A DNA stretch of 64,000 bases from Lysinibacillus sphaericus (GCF_001629735.1 NZ_CP015224.1:3162001-3226000); one strand, 5' to 3'; shown: positions 1-9,148, numbered from the stretch's first letter. Made by a program: numbers and translations. Notes: generated from the letters alone by a model not told the origin.

Positions 1-1175
1 GTTTACCAGTTATGAAGTTTGAACAATGGGAAAATGATTACATTACGATTAAATTAATTCTAAAAGGTGGCGGCTGTGAAAACAAAAACATTCAATACAG
101 TCTTCCATGTGAAATAGATGGTCTAGGTCGTGCAGGTCGTGACTTAGATGGTATCCGTAAGTGTATTTTACACTCTGTATACCAAGCACAAGGCCAAGGC
201 TGTTCAGCTGGTTTCATCGGCGTAGGTATTGGTGGAGATCGTTCTTCCGGCTACGATTTAGCAAAGGAACAATTATTCCGTCATGTTGAAGATACAAATC
301 CAAATCCTGATCTTGCCAAATTAGAAGAGTATGTGGTGAAAACTTCTAATACATTTGGTATCGGTACAATGGGGTTCGGTGGTGAAGCAACATTACTAGG
401 CTGCAAAATTGGGGTTATGCACCGTATCCCAGCTTCATTCTATGTGTCTGTAGCATATAACTGCTGGGCTTACCGTCGTATGGCTGTGGATATCGATCCT
501 CAAACTGGTGAAATTATTAAATGGCACTACCAAGAAGGTGAAAAAATTACTTTCAAAGAGGATGAAGTGGCAGCTACAACAGAAGACAACACAACAAATG
601 TAGTAGAGCTTACTGCACCAATTACAGAAGAACAAATTCGTTCACTAAAAGTTGGAGATGTAGTTTCTATTACAGGACGTATGTATACTGGTCGTGACGC
701 TATCCACCATCATTTAATGAGCCATGATGCACCAGTGGATCTAAATGGACAAGTTATCTATCACTGTGGACCAGTTATGGCAAAAGATGAGGAAGGCAAT
801 TGGACAGTAAAAGCAGCTGGCCCAACTACTTCTATTCGTGAGGAGCCTTATCAAGGCGATATCATGAAAAAGTTCGGTATTCGTGCTGTCATCGGCAAAG
901 GTGGTATGGGACCAAAAACATTAAAAGCTCTTAATGAACATGGTGGCGTTTACCTAAATGCTATCGGTGGAGCAGCACAATATTACGCAGACTGCATTAA
1001 AGGTGTAGATGGTGTTGATTTAATGGAATTTGGTATTCCAGAAGCGATGTGGCACTTAAATGTTGAAAAATTTACAGCAGTTGTAACAATGGATTCACAC
1101 GGCAACTCATTACACGCAGATGTCGATAAATCATCTTTAGAAAAACTTGCACTGCACGCAGAAAGAGTTTTCTAA
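1..1175 (+). CDS. fumA: Fumarate hydratase, class I (5' truncated)
   Basis: Iron-sulfur fumarase that interconverts fumarate and malate in the TCA cycle. Counting from the first visible Met (base 12), the N-terminal part shows the class I alpha-domain motifs GGGCEN (Cys22), GQGCSAGFIGVGIGGDR and LGCKIG. The C-terminal part is the beta domain, with TGRDAIHHH, AGPTTSIREEPYQ and IGKGGMG. The frame is open to the left edge, so the real start and the first part of the alpha domain lie outside the window; full-length relatives are roughly 500 residues against 387 seen here. The gene ends at a strong terminator and is followed by the divergently controlled pfeT. The class I assignment is firm; the symbol follows the E. 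coli-type fused enzyme. Confidence 0.93.
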   Translation, partial: LPVMKFEQWENDYITIKLILKGGGCENKNIQYSLPCEIDGLGRAGRDLDGIRKCILHSVYQAQGQGCSAGFIGVGIGGDRSSGYDLAKEQLFRHVEDTNPNPDLAKLEEYVVKTSNTFGIGTMGFGGEATLLGCKIGVMHRIPASFYVSVAYNCWAYRRMAVDIDPQTGEIIKWHYQEGEKITFKEDEVAATTEDNTTNVVELTAPITEEQIRSLKVGDVVSITGRMYTGRDAIHHHLMSHDAPVDLNGQVIYHCGPVMAKDEEGNWTVKAAGPTTSIREEPYQGDIMKKFGIRAVIGKGGMGPKTLKALNEHGGVYLNAIGGAAQYYADCIKGVDGVDLMEFGIPEAMWHLNVEKFTAVVTMDSHGNSLHADVDKSSLEKLALHAERVF

Positions 1176-1220
1176 TTAAATATAAGTAAGTAGTAGCCCT
1201 TTTTACTGCACACTATTGTA

Positions 1221-1261
1221 AGGCACAGAATATTCCTAGTGAATAGACTGTGCCTTTTTCT
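1221..1261 (+). terminator. Intrinsic terminator of the fumarase gene
   Basis: Hairpin with arms AGGCACAG and CTGTGCCT plus an inner TATTC/GAATA stem, followed directly by TTTTT. Confidence 0.88.
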
Positions 1262-1316
1262 GTTAATAAAATTCCTCCTTTTTTTAACTCCCTCTTTATT
1301 TCTATAAATTACTTTG

Positions 1317-1331
1317 TTATAATTATTCTAA
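1317..1331 (+). promoter_or_regulatory. PerR box overlapping the pfeT -10 region
   Basis: TTATAATTATTCTAA differs from the PerR consensus TTATAATNATTATAA at one position. It contains a TATAAT -10 hexamer (1318-1323), so bound PerR would block the promoter. B. subtilis pfeT is PerR-repressed (established). Confidence 0.8.
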
Positions 1332-1343
1332 ATAAAAGATGTG

Positions 1344-1368
1344 GTAATTGAAATCCATTTTCAATTAC
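1344..1368 (+). promoter_or_regulatory. Perfect inverted repeat, Fur-like, in the pfeT leader
   Basis: Arms GTAATTGAAA and TTTCAATTAC are exact reverse complements around a 5-base spacer. The core resembles the Fur 7-1-7 operator (TGA...TCA) with several mismatches. It could instead be an RNA hairpin, since it lies downstream of the presumed start of transcription. Confidence 0.5.
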
Positions 1369-1402
1369 AGGCCATAAATAAATGCTTATATTTAAGGGTT
1401 TT

Positions 1403-1421
1403 GATATTGATTTTCATTATC
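1403..1421 (+). promoter_or_regulatory. Fur box immediately before the pfeT ribosome site
   Basis: GATATTGATTTTCATTATC matches 17 of 19 positions of the classical Fur box GATAATGATTATCATTATC. It ends just before the AGGAGGGAT ribosome-binding site of the ATPase gene. Confidence 0.7.
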
Positions 1422-1434
1422 AGGAGGGATAGGA

Positions 1435-3339
1435 ATGGAACACTCTAATCGAGAAAATATAAATTTAATTGAGAAAATTAAAGAACATGCAGAATTAATC
1501 GCTGCGTTAATGGCTGGTGTATTCATCTTACTTGCATGGCGTTTAGATATAAGCGGACAAACAACCGCTTCTGTTCTTCTTTATGTCATTGCATTTTGTG
1601 TAGGTGGTTTTGCCAAAGCAAAGGAAGGTATAGAAGAAACCATAGAAGAAAGGAAATTGAATGTTGAACTCCTAATGGTATTAGCAGCTATTGGTTCTGC
1701 TGCTATTGGTTATTGGACAGAAGGTGCCATTCTTATTTTCATCTTTGCAGTAAGTGGTGCACTTGAAACATATGCTATGAATAAAAGTCATCGTGAAATA
1801 TCTGCGTTAATGAATCTTCAGCCAGAAGAAGCCTGGTTAGTTCGAGGCAGCTTTGAGCCAATGAAGGTATCTGTTTCGACATTACAAATTGGTGATCATT
1901 TATTGATTAAACCCGGGGAGCGTATTCCAGCCGACGGCATTATTTTTAAAGGACAGTCTTCCATTGATGAGTCAGCTATAAGTGGTGAACCATTACCCGT
2001 TTTAAAACGTGAGGGTGATGAAATATTTGCAGGTACGGTAAACTTGAATGGCGCTATTACAATGGAAATGACGAAGGCCAATTCAGAAACACTCTTTCAA
2101 AAAATTATTCAGCTTGTCCAAAGTGCTCAAAGTGAAAAATCTCCGTCTCAACAATTTATCGAAAAATTCGAGGGAACTTATGTAAAATTTGTTTTACTTG
2201 GTGTAGCCATCATGATGTTCCTTCCCCATTTCGTACTTGGTTGGGATTGGACAACAACTTTTTATCGTGCCATGGTTTTATTAGTTGTTGCTTCTCCATG
2301 TGCCCTTGTCGCAGCCATCATGCCAGCGACACTTGCAGCTATTTCAAATGGTGCTAAAAATGGTGTGCTATTTAAGGGCGGCTTACATTTAGAGCATCTA
2401 AGTGTTTTAGGTGCATTAGCTGTTGATAAAACTGGAACATTAACACAAGGTAAACCAGTCGTAACAGATTTTATTGTCCGTGATGGATTCGATCGTAATA
2501 TGGCTTTAGCTATTCTTGCGGGAATAGAAACACAATCCAACCATCCTCTTGCTCAAGCCATTACTTCCTATGCGAAAGCGGAAGGAATTACTGCCTTACC
2601 ATCAGCAACAATTGAGGATATCCCAGGATGGGGTATTAAGGGGACCGTTCACAACAAGGAATATCAAGTTGGTAAACCTGATTTTGTGAATGCTCAACAT
2701 GCCAATGATTTTGCAAATGGAGCTGCGGCAAAACTTGCTGCACAAGGTAAAACGGTTATTTTCATCCGTGACCAAAATGGAATTGTAGCGTTAACAGCTT
2801 TAAAGGATACTGTACGTAACGAAGCCAAAAAAGCTGTGTCATTATTAAAAGAGCTTGGTATTCAAGTCGTCATGCTTACTGGAGACAACGAAAAAACGGC
2901 AAAAGTAATTGCTAAAGAAGCTGGTGTCACTGAGTATGTAGCGGAGTGTCTACCTGAAACGAAGGTAACAGAAATGAAACGTTTGCTTTCCCAATATCAA
3001 TTTGTAGGAATGGTGGGTGACGGCATCAATGACGCCCCCGCACTAGCTACAGCAACTACCGGCATTGCGATGGGTGAGGGTACAGACGTTGCATTAGAAA
3101 CCGCTGATGTTGTATTAATGAAAAACGATCTATCTAAAATTGCTTATGCTGTTCGCCTCTCTCGTAAAATGCAACGAATTGTAAAGCAAAATATCATCTT
3201 CTCTATCGGGGTAATTATTTTGCTAATTGCCTCAAACTTTTTACAAGTAGTCGATTTACCTCTAGGTGTTATTGGACATGAGGGTAGTACCATCCTCGTT
3301 ATTTTAAACGGCTTACGCATGCTGAATAAAAATGTTTAA
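1435..3339 (+). CDS. pfeT: P1B-4-type metal-efflux ATPase, PfeT/ZosA-like
   Basis: Membrane P-type ATPase of 634 residues that by family exports Fe(II) (B. subtilis PfeT, formerly ZosA). The metal-site motif in TM6 is SPC rather than CPC, and TM8 carries HEGST; together these mark subgroup P1B-4. There is no N-terminal CxxC metal-binding domain, as expected. The phosphorylation site DKTGTLTQGKP, the actuator motif SGEP and the hinge MVGDGINDAP are all intact. The ATG follows AGGAGGGAT. A PerR box and two Fur-like palindromes lie in its upstream region, which supports an iron/peroxide role over zinc or cobalt. Confidence 0.9.
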   Translation: MEHSNRENINLIEKIKEHAELIAALMAGVFILLAWRLDISGQTTASVLLYVIAFCVGGFAKAKEGIEETIEERKLNVELLMVLAAIGSAAIGYWTEGAILIFIFAVSGALETYAMNKSHREISALMNLQPEEAWLVRGSFEPMKVSVSTLQIGDHLLIKPGERIPADGIIFKGQSSIDESAISGEPLPVLKREGDEIFAGTVNLNGAITMEMTKANSETLFQKIIQLVQSAQSEKSPSQQFIEKFEGTYVKFVLLGVAIMMFLPHFVLGWDWTTTFYRAMVLLVVASPCALVAAIMPATLAAISNGAKNGVLFKGGLHLEHLSVLGALAVDKTGTLTQGKPVVTDFIVRDGFDRNMALAILAGIETQSNHPLAQAITSYAKAEGITALPSATIEDIPGWGIKGTVHNKEYQVGKPDFVNAQHANDFANGAAAKLAAQGKTVIFIRDQNGIVALTALKDTVRNEAKKAVSLLKELGIQVVMLTGDNEKTAKVIAKEAGVTEYVAECLPETKVTEMKRLLSQYQFVGMVGDGINDAPALATATTGIAMGEGTDVALETADVVLMKNDLSKIAYAVRLSRKMQRIVKQNIIFSIGVIILLIASNFLQVVDLPLGVIGHEGSTILVILNGLRMLNKNV

Positions 3340-3345
3340 TCACAA

Positions 3346-3386
3346 AGATGCCTCGCTTCTTTCATAATAGAAGCGAGGCCTTTTTT
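3346..3386. terminator. Bidirectional terminator between pfeT and the YihY gene
   Basis: Eleven-base arms GCCTCGCTTCT and AGAAGCGAGGC with TTTTTT on the plus side and a short A-rich stretch that serves the minus strand less well. Confidence 0.88.
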
Positions 3387-3401
3387 AATTATGTCATTTT
3401 C

Positions 3402-4319
3402 TTATCTATTAATTTCCTTTTGTAATGCCCTTTTCTGCATTGTAGCATTTAATACTCCACCAAAGATTAAAATAATTCCTGTAAAATATAACCAGAGCAT
3501 TAAAATAATAACGCCACCAATACTACCATATGTAGCAGAATAATTCGCAAAGTTATTAATATAGAAAGAGAAAGCATATGTGACCACTAACCAGGCAAGC
3601 GTAGCAAACATTGCCCCTGGCCAAACACCTAATATTTTCAACCGAGGGCTTGTATTAGGTACGAACCAGTAAATACCCATTAAAACAATAAAAATAAGTA
3701 TTGGTGGTATCGACCATCTTAAATTATGCCAGACCGATTCAAATTGTTCCTCTATTCCGACGATTGAAAATAAGAAATGTCCTATTTGCTGGCCAAATAC
3801 CGGCAATAGAAGAGCGACTGCCATGACAACTACAAGAGCCACTGTAAAAACAAGAGATAGCCCTCTATCTAATATACCTGCTCTTCCTTCTGTATCGTAT
3901 GCTTTATTTAAAGCTCGAATCAGCGCATTAATACCTTTAGATGCCGACCATATCGTACCTAGTACACCGATGGACAATAAACTACTGTTGCGGTTTGTTA
4001 AAATTTCATTCAACGTATTTTCAATAAGCTTATACACTTCATCTGGCAATACATTTACTAAAAATGAATAAACCTGCGTTGTTTCTAAGTTAAGATATGG
4101 TAGCAATGTCACGAGGAAGATAAGTAATGGGAAGAATGATAGTAAAAAGAAATAAGCGAGCTGTGCGGAAAGCGCTGAAATTTCCACTCGCTTTACCCGA
4201 CCTATCAAATCTTGGACAAAGCCCTTGGATGTCATGACATCAATCACTTCCCCTTCAGGAGACACAAATGATTTGACGAATCCAAAGGCATTTTGCATTG
4301 TTGCCTTTTTCTTTTCCAT
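3402..4319 (-). CDS. YihY/BrkB family inner-membrane protein
   Basis: Integral membrane protein of 305 residues with about six hydrophobic segments, in the YihY/virulence factor BrkB family (once misnamed RNase BN). Family hallmarks include the N-terminal region around RVEISALSAQLAYFFLLSFFP and the C-terminal YGSIGGVIILMLWLYFTG. Biochemical function is unknown for the family. A longer frame begins inside the upstream gene, but the ATG at 4319 has a good GGAGGAG site and is preferred. It follows the YtxH-like gene by 22 bases and is probably co-transcribed. Confidence 0.88.
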   Translation of the reverse strand: MEKKKATMQNAFGFVKSFVSPEGEVIDVMTSKGFVQDLIGRVKRVEISALSAQLAYFFLLSFFPLLIFLVTLLPYLNLETTQVYSFLVNVLPDEVYKLIENTLNEILTNRNSSLLSIGVLGTIWSASKGINALIRALNKAYDTEGRAGILDRGLSLVFTVALVVVMAVALLLPVFGQQIGHFLFSIVGIEEQFESVWHNLRWSIPPILIFIVLMGIYWFVPNTSPRLKILGVWPGAMFATLAWLVVTYAFSFYINNFANYSATYGSIGGVIILMLWLYFTGIILIFGGVLNATMQKRALQKEINR

Positions 4320-4341
4320 ACAACTCCTCCTAAAACTACAA

Positions 4342-4668
4342 TTATTCTTTATGAGGTAAAGTAAAAGCTGACTTTGTGTCATCAATCATACTTTGAATCG
4401 TAGTTGGCAATTCTTTAAACTCCTCCACCTTCTCTGCAATAGTGTTGACATTATCTGACACATTTTCACAAAGCACCTTCGCAGCCAGTACTTTTTCCTC
4501 CACGAGGACCTGTAATTCTTCACGATTTGTTGCATAATACGTGACAGCTTCTTTCATTTTTTTTGTAGTGTCAATTGTTTTCTCACGAGTAGTGCGATCG
4601 AGCATGCTTAACGCTGCTCCAATTGCTGCTCCTGCTACGATTGATACTAATAATTTACTTTGACCCAT
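4342..4668 (-). CDS. YtxH-like small membrane-anchored protein
   Basis: A 108-residue protein with one N-terminal glycine/alanine-rich membrane segment (about residues 7-23, VSIVAGAAIGAALSML) and a charged helical remainder rich in Lys and Glu, the layout of YtxH-domain general-stress proteins. The ATG is preceded by a GGGGG-type ribosome site. It is the first gene of a two-gene unit with the YihY protein. The YtxH assignment rests on architecture and the GxAxGAAL segment, not on a catalytic motif. Confidence 0.75.
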   Translation of the reverse strand: MGQSKLLVSIVAGAAIGAALSMLDRTTREKTIDTTKKMKEAVTYYATNREELQVLVEEKVLAAKVLCENVSDNVNTIAEKVEEFKELPTTIQSMIDDTKSAFTLPHKE

Positions 4669-4846
4669 ATTAAAACCCCCTGCTTGTGTAATTGCATATT
4701 CCCTAATATTTCATAAATAAACTAGTCTACTGCCCTTATTCTACCCAATAACAGTCTATTTTTAAAGCAATGCCCAAATACGGAGTTGACATTTTTTTTA
4801 TTCAATGAAATGATATGTGCGAGGAGTACGAAAGGTAGGCTAAAAA

Positions 4847-5068
4847 ATGGATTTGTCAGTCCCGTCAAAGGAAAACGTTATTTATATGATTGATCAAATG
4901 AAGGACAAGCTTCGCATGGTAAATGTCGATGCAATGAAATCGGAACACTTCGATGAAGCAAACTACGAAGACTTAACGTATTTATACGAAATGGTTATGA
5001 AAAGAGAATCATTTAGTCCAAGTGAAATGCAGGCAATTGTTGCAGAATTGGGCGCTTTACGTAAATAA
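4847..5068 (+). CDS. UPF0435/DUF1128 protein, YfkK-like
   Basis: Acidic helical 73-residue protein of the DUF1128 family (B. subtilis YfkK), with the characteristic start [20 protein letters not shown] and end [11 protein letters not shown]. Role unknown. A TTGACA -35-like hexamer lies at 4786-4791 and a GGAGTACGAAAGG-like ribosome region precedes the ATG. Single gene bounded by the terminator shared with motB. Confidence 0.85.
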   Translation: MDLSVPSKENVIYMIDQMKDKLRMVNVDAMKSEHFDEANYEDLTYLYEMVMKRESFSPSEMQAIVAELGALRK

Positions 5069-5076
5069 GCAAATAA

Positions 5077-5121
5077 AAAAGCTATTAGCAGGAGACAAAT
5101 AGTCCTTGCTAATAGCTTTTT
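5077..5121. terminator. Bidirectional terminator between the UPF0435 gene and motB
   Basis: Arms GCTATTAGCA (5081-5090) and TGCTAATAGC (5107-5116) are flanked by an A-run on the left and a T-run on the right, so it works for both converging genes. Confidence 0.92.
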
Positions 5122-5123
5122 AT

Positions 5124-5888
5124 TTATTGTGTATTCTTCGCTTCCGAGCCGTCCTCAGTCACTAGTGGTTGAATAAGTACTTCAACACGTCGGTTCTTTG
5201 CACGACCTTCTGCTGTATCATTTGGTGCAATCGCACGGTTTTCGCCATAGCCTTTTGCACTAAAGTTCTCAGATTTCAATTGCGAATTACTGTCTAATAA
5301 AACCATATAGAAATTAGATGCACGCATTAATGATAGCTCTAAATTTGATGAAAAATTAGGACCAGCTGGAACGTTATCCGTATGACCAGTAATAACAATA
5401 TTACGTGGTGGATTGGATACTAATACATCCGCAAGCTCCTTCGCAATAGGAATATACTCTGGTTTAATCGTTGCTTGCCCAGGATCAAATAAAATACTAT
5501 CACGAATTGTCACAAGTAAACCTTCATCCGTCATTTCTGTAGCGAATTGACCTTCCATTTCATTGACAGCGATAAAATTATCGACACTATCTTTAATTTC
5601 AGCCAACTCCTGCTGATCCTTTAAGTAGGCTGAATTTTGCTGTGGTGTTTGGTCGCTATCCGCATTTGGACTAGGTACTGGTGCAGGCTGCTCTAAAAAG
5701 CTTGTTCCACCATCAAAAACCTGACTAAAAACGGCTGACATTCTCTCTAGCTTTTCTTGGTCTACTGAACTTGAAGCAAATAGTATAATAAACACAGCTA
5801 AGAGCAATGTTAAGATGTCGGCATATGGCACTAGCCAAGACTCATCTATATGCTCATCATGCTTTTTTTTCTTAGCTTTCTTTGCCAA
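5124..5888 (-). CDS. motB: Flagellar motor stator protein MotB
   Basis: Peptidoglycan-anchored stator subunit. The Lys-rich N-terminus leads into the single transmembrane helix, whose PYADILTLLLAVFI contains the proton-carrying Asp. The C-terminal OmpA/MotB domain has GHTDN, SLMRASN and KNRRVEVLI. I place the start at TTG 5888, giving about 254 residues, because MotB relatives begin directly with the basic KKxKKKK stretch. A GTG at 5909 would add seven residues but has no ribosome site. The start overlaps the end of motA by 17 bases, as expected for translationally coupled stator genes. The length and the DILTLLLA motif argue for proton-driven MotB, though MotS-type sodium stators are close paralogs. 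Confidence 0.9.
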   Translation of the reverse strand: MAKKAKKKKHDEHIDESWLVPYADILTLLLAVFIILFASSSVDQEKLERMSAVFSQVFDGGTSFLEQPAPVPSPNADSDQTPQQNSAYLKDQQELAEIKDSVDNFIAVNEMEGQFATEMTDEGLLVTIRDSILFDPGQATIKPEYIPIAKELADVLVSNPPRNIVITGHTDNVPAGPNFSSNLELSLMRASNFYMVLLDSNSQLKSENFSAKGYGENRAIAPNDTAEGRAKNRRVEVLIQPLVTEDGSEAKNTQ

Positions 5889-6675
5889 GGCCACCCGCCC
5901 CGCTTTCACCAGAAATTTGACGACGTTCTTCCATCGTTAAGTATGATGATAGTTTTTGTTCAATAACACGTGGAGCCTCCCCTTCTAATACTGAAAGGAT
6001 ACCCTCAATCATCATTCTCTTTTGTTTCACTTCTAAAGCAGACTTACGTTTTAATTTGTTCGCAAATGGGTGCCATAAAACATAACCAGTAAAGATACCG
6101 AGTAATGTAGCCATGAAAGCTGCTGAAATAGCGTGTCCAAGCTTTTCAATATCATTCATATCAGCCAATGCGGCGATTAAACCTACTACTGCACCAAGAA
6201 CCCCAAGAGTTGGTGCATATGTACCTGCTTGTGTAAAAATGGCAGAACCACTTGCATGACGTTCTTCCATAGCCTCTACTTCCTCTGTTAATACATCACG
6301 GATGTAGTCTGCATTTTGTCCATCAATTGCTAATGTAAGACCATTTTTCAAAAATGGATCTTCAATTTCTGATGCTTTACTTTCAAGTGCTAATAGCCCT
6401 TCACGACGAGCTAAGTCAGCCCATTGCGAAAACATCTTAATAATTTCAATATCATTTGCTAATTTAGTTTCTTTAAAAAGAATCTTAAATAGCTTTGGTA
6501 CACGCTTTAACTCTTGCATTGGAAAGGCAATTGTTACTGCAGAAATAGTACCAAAGATGATAATTAGGATAGCTGCTGGGTTATAAAATGCTGTTAAACT
6601 TACACCCTTCATTACCATCCCTGTTAACAGCGCTATAAACGCAATTATTAACCCTATGATCGACGACTTATCCAT
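5872..6675 (-). CDS. motA: Flagellar motor stator protein MotA
   Basis: Stator protein of 267 residues with four membrane helices: two at the N-terminus (about residues 5-50) and two after residue 150. The cytoplasmic loop carries the charged residues that contact FliG. Family motifs AGTYAPTLGVLGAVVGLI and LGHAISAAFMATLLGIF are present. It is the first gene of the motAB unit and overlaps motB. The promoter probably lies in the AT-rich 190-base gap upstream, shared with the divergent aminopeptidase gene; no sigma-D motif was clear. Confidence 0.93.
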   Translation of the reverse strand: MDKSSIIGLIIAFIALLTGMVMKGVSLTAFYNPAAILIIIFGTISAVTIAFPMQELKRVPKLFKILFKETKLANDIEIIKMFSQWADLARREGLLALESKASEIEDPFLKNGLTLAIDGQNADYIRDVLTEEVEAMEERHASGSAIFTQAGTYAPTLGVLGAVVGLIAALADMNDIEKLGHAISAAFMATLLGIFTGYVLWHPFANKLKRKSALEVKQKRMMIEGILSVLEGEAPRVIEQKLSSYLTMEERRQISGESGAGGLGKES

Positions 6676-6865
6676 TCTAGAACCTCCAAATCTACTATCT
6701 ACTGTTAATTTCGTCTAATTTTCCATATTTTAAATATATAATGCTAGTATAAATGTATTTTAATTATTTTTCGATGTAATTAATGCTTTTTATTCACATT
6801 TCGACCATTTTTGATTATATTGAATTAAGAATCTTACACTAAACTGTCTTATTTCAAAGGGGGAT

Positions 6866-8107
6866 ATGAATTTGTTATTATCATTTAACACAAAATTACT
6901 AAAATATGCCGAATTAGCAATAAAAGTAGGAGTAAATATCCAAAAAGATCAATATCTTTATATAAGCTGTTCGACTGATAACTTAAAATTAGCTCAAATT
7001 ATTACTAAATTAGCCTATAAAAATGGTGCAAAACAAGTATTTGTCGATTTATCTGACGATGAACTTGTTCGTGCTCGCTATGAAGGAGCACCGAAAGACT
7101 CATTTGATTTCTTCCCACCATGGAAAGTTCAAGAACGTGAGTGGCTGGCTGAAAATGGTGCTGCTTTCCTAAGCATTAGTTCACAAAACCCAGATTTACT
7201 AAAAGGTATTGAGCGTGACAGAATTATGGCGTTCCAAAAAGCATCAGGCCAAGCATTAGCGAACTATTATCAGTTGCTACAGTCTGATAAATTTAGTTGG
7301 TCAGTTATCGCTGCTCCATCTAAAGCATGGGCAGCAAAGGTTTTTCCTGATTTACCAGAGGATCAACAAATGGATGCCCTATGGGAAGCTATCTTTGCAG
7401 CGACGCGTATTGATCTTGAACATTCAGTGGAAGCTTGGTTAGCTCACGACAAAGAATTACACGACAAAGCGGAATATTTAAACAGCAAACAGTATAAGTC
7501 GCTTCACTACACGGCTCCAGGTACAGATTTAACCATCGAGTTACCTGCACATCACATCTGGACAGGCGGTAGTAGTGTCAACGAACAAGGTCAAACATTT
7601 ATGGCGAATATACCTACTGAAGAAATTTTTACTGCACCTTTAAAAACAGGCATAAATGGGTTTGTATCCAGCACTAAACCGTTAAGCTATGGTGGCAATA
7701 TTATTAACAATTTCACATTAACGTTTAAAGATGGCCGTATTATCGATGTAAAAGCTGAGGAAGGTCAAGAAATTTTAGCTTCTCTTATTGAAACAGACGA
7801 GGGGGCGCATTATCTTGGTGAAATAGCATTAGTGCCTCATCATTCCCCTATTTCCCAATCGAATTTGTTATTCTACAATACGTTATTTGATGAAAATGCC
7901 TCAAATCATTTAGCCATTGGTAGTGCTTATGCTTTTTGTATTGAAGGTGGTAAAGACATGTCTTCTGATGAGTTAGCTGCTCATGGCATAAACCAAAGCT
8001 TAACACATGTAGACTTTATGATTGGATCGAATAAAATGAATATTGATGGCATTACCCACGATAATCAAAAAGAACCAATATTCCGTGATGGAAATTGGGC
8101 ATTTTAA
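6866..8107 (+). CDS. M29-family metal-dependent aminopeptidase (copy 1)
   Basis: Aminopeptidase of the M29 (AmpS/AmpT) family, about 413 residues, which removes N-terminal amino acids using two metal ions. The C-terminal metal-binding region is intact: GEIALVPHHSPIS, FDENASNHLAIGSAY and HVDFMIGS supply the expected Glu, His and Asp ligands. The ATG at 6866 lies only two bases after AAGGGGG. A TTG at 6872 has better spacing and matches the start of the second copy (19.4-20.6 kb), so the true start may be 6872. The two copies are similar along their whole length, so one probably arose by duplication. Confidence 0.9.
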   Translation: MNLLLSFNTKLLKYAELAIKVGVNIQKDQYLYISCSTDNLKLAQIITKLAYKNGAKQVFVDLSDDELVRARYEGAPKDSFDFFPPWKVQEREWLAENGAAFLSISSQNPDLLKGIERDRIMAFQKASGQALANYYQLLQSDKFSWSVIAAPSKAWAAKVFPDLPEDQQMDALWEAIFAATRIDLEHSVEAWLAHDKELHDKAEYLNSKQYKSLHYTAPGTDLTIELPAHHIWTGGSSVNEQGQTFMANIPTEEIFTAPLKTGINGFVSSTKPLSYGGNIINNFTLTFKDGRIIDVKAEEGQEILASLIETDEGAHYLGEIALVPHHSPISQSNLLFYNTLFDENASNHLAIGSAYAFCIEGGKDMSSDELAAHGINQSLTHVDFMIGSNKMNIDGITHDNQKEPIFRDGNWAF

Positions 8108-8245
8108 ATAATCCATTCTTACTAATAGTATTCTAGTCTAGTATGTTATGGATGTCATAAATTATCCTTAGATTTTCCTAGTATCCTATTGTATAATTAG
8201 TTTAGGGTAATTAGTAGATCATTTAAGTAGAGAGGAGCTCTAAAA

Positions 8246-8380
8246 ATGTTCATTACAACTGTTCTTGGCTTTTCAGCAGTTTTATTAATTTCAACTGGAT
8301 TCTTCATCCACTACCTACAAGTAGGTTTAGATAGCAAGTCTTCAGTAACTGTAGATCCAAAGCCAAACGAAAAATTTTAA
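8246..8380 (+). CDS. Small single-pass membrane protein (44 aa)
   Basis: Short frame of 44 codons with AGAGGAG before the ATG and its own terminator straight after the stop. Residues 1-26 are hydrophobic (FITTVLGFSAVLLISTGFF) and the tail is polar with DPKPNEKF. A TATAAT hexamer lies at 8192-8197. The ribosome site, promoter-like element and terminator together make it a convincing independent gene. I do not recognise a family. Confidence 0.7.
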   Translation: MFITTVLGFSAVLLISTGFFIHYLQVGLDSKSSVTVDPKPNEKF

Positions 8381-8383
8381 GTA

Positions 8384-8418
8384 AAAAAACAGCTACTGTA
8401 AAAGTAGCTGTTTTTTTA
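8384..8418 (+). terminator. Terminator after the 44-aa gene
   Basis: Arms ACAGCTACT and AGTAGCTGT with a 5-base loop, followed by eight T residues. Confidence 0.93.
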
Positions 8419-8556
8419 TAGTTTCAACGTTATTAAGCTGCTAAAGTGTACGAAGTTTGCTTCTTTATTGTAAAAATTGTCTGAAAAAAGTCTTTATTGT
8501 TTGCATAATTAAAGTTTTGCTCTAAAATATTTTTTGTAAGGAAGGGAGCAATTTTC

Positions 8557-9120
8557 ATGACAATGTTACAAGATATTTTAGGGTTTAACAAAGAGTTTGT
8601 ACAAGAGAAAAAATATGAACCATTCATCACTACAAAATATCCTGATAAACGTATTGTTGTTTTATCTTGTATGGATACTCGTCTTGTAGAGCTTTTACCA
8701 AAAGCGATGAATCTCCGTAATGGCGATGTAAAAATTGTGAAAAGTGCCGGTGCATTAGTGAGCCATCCTTTCGGTGCTGTAATGCGTAGTTTATTAGTTG
8801 CTGTCTATGGCCTACAAGCAGATGAAGTTTATGTGGTTGGACATTATGACTGTGGTATGAGTGCAGTTGATCCTGATGCCATGCTAAGTGAAATGGTTAA
8901 AAGAGGTATCAATCCAGAAACCATCAAAATGCTGGAGTATTCTGGTTTTGATTTAAAAGAATTTTTACGTGGTTTTGGTGATGTAGCGACAAGTGTCAAA
9001 AAAAGTGTCGACACGATTCGAAATCACCCATTAATGGTAAAAGACGTTCCTGTACATGGTTTAATTATTGACCCAAATACAGGTCATCTAGATTTAATTG
9101 AAGATGGTAACCATCAATAG
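8557..9120 (+). CDS. Beta-class carbonic anhydrase, YtiB-like
   Basis: Zinc enzyme that interconverts CO2 and bicarbonate. At 187 residues it is the short beta-class form (B. subtilis YtiB type). Zinc ligands are Cys38 (SCMDTR), His96 and Cys99 (GHYDCG), and the Asp40-Arg42 dyad is intact. The start ATG follows AAGGAAGGGAGC. The gene stands alone between terminators and probably supplies bicarbonate for anabolism. Confidence 0.93.
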   Translation: MTMLQDILGFNKEFVQEKKYEPFITTKYPDKRIVVLSCMDTRLVELLPKAMNLRNGDVKIVKSAGALVSHPFGAVMRSLLVAVYGLQADEVYVVGHYDCGMSAVDPDAMLSEMVKRGINPETIKMLEYSGFDLKEFLRGFGDVATSVKKSVDTIRNHPLMVKDVPVHGLIIDPNTGHLDLIEDGNHQ

Positions 9121-9148
9121 TTATCCTAACTTGATTTATAGCTAATCA

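Noticed and set aside
5889-5909. GTG start for motB at 5909
   Set aside because: No ribosome site; MotB relatives start at the basic stretch, fitting TTG 5888.
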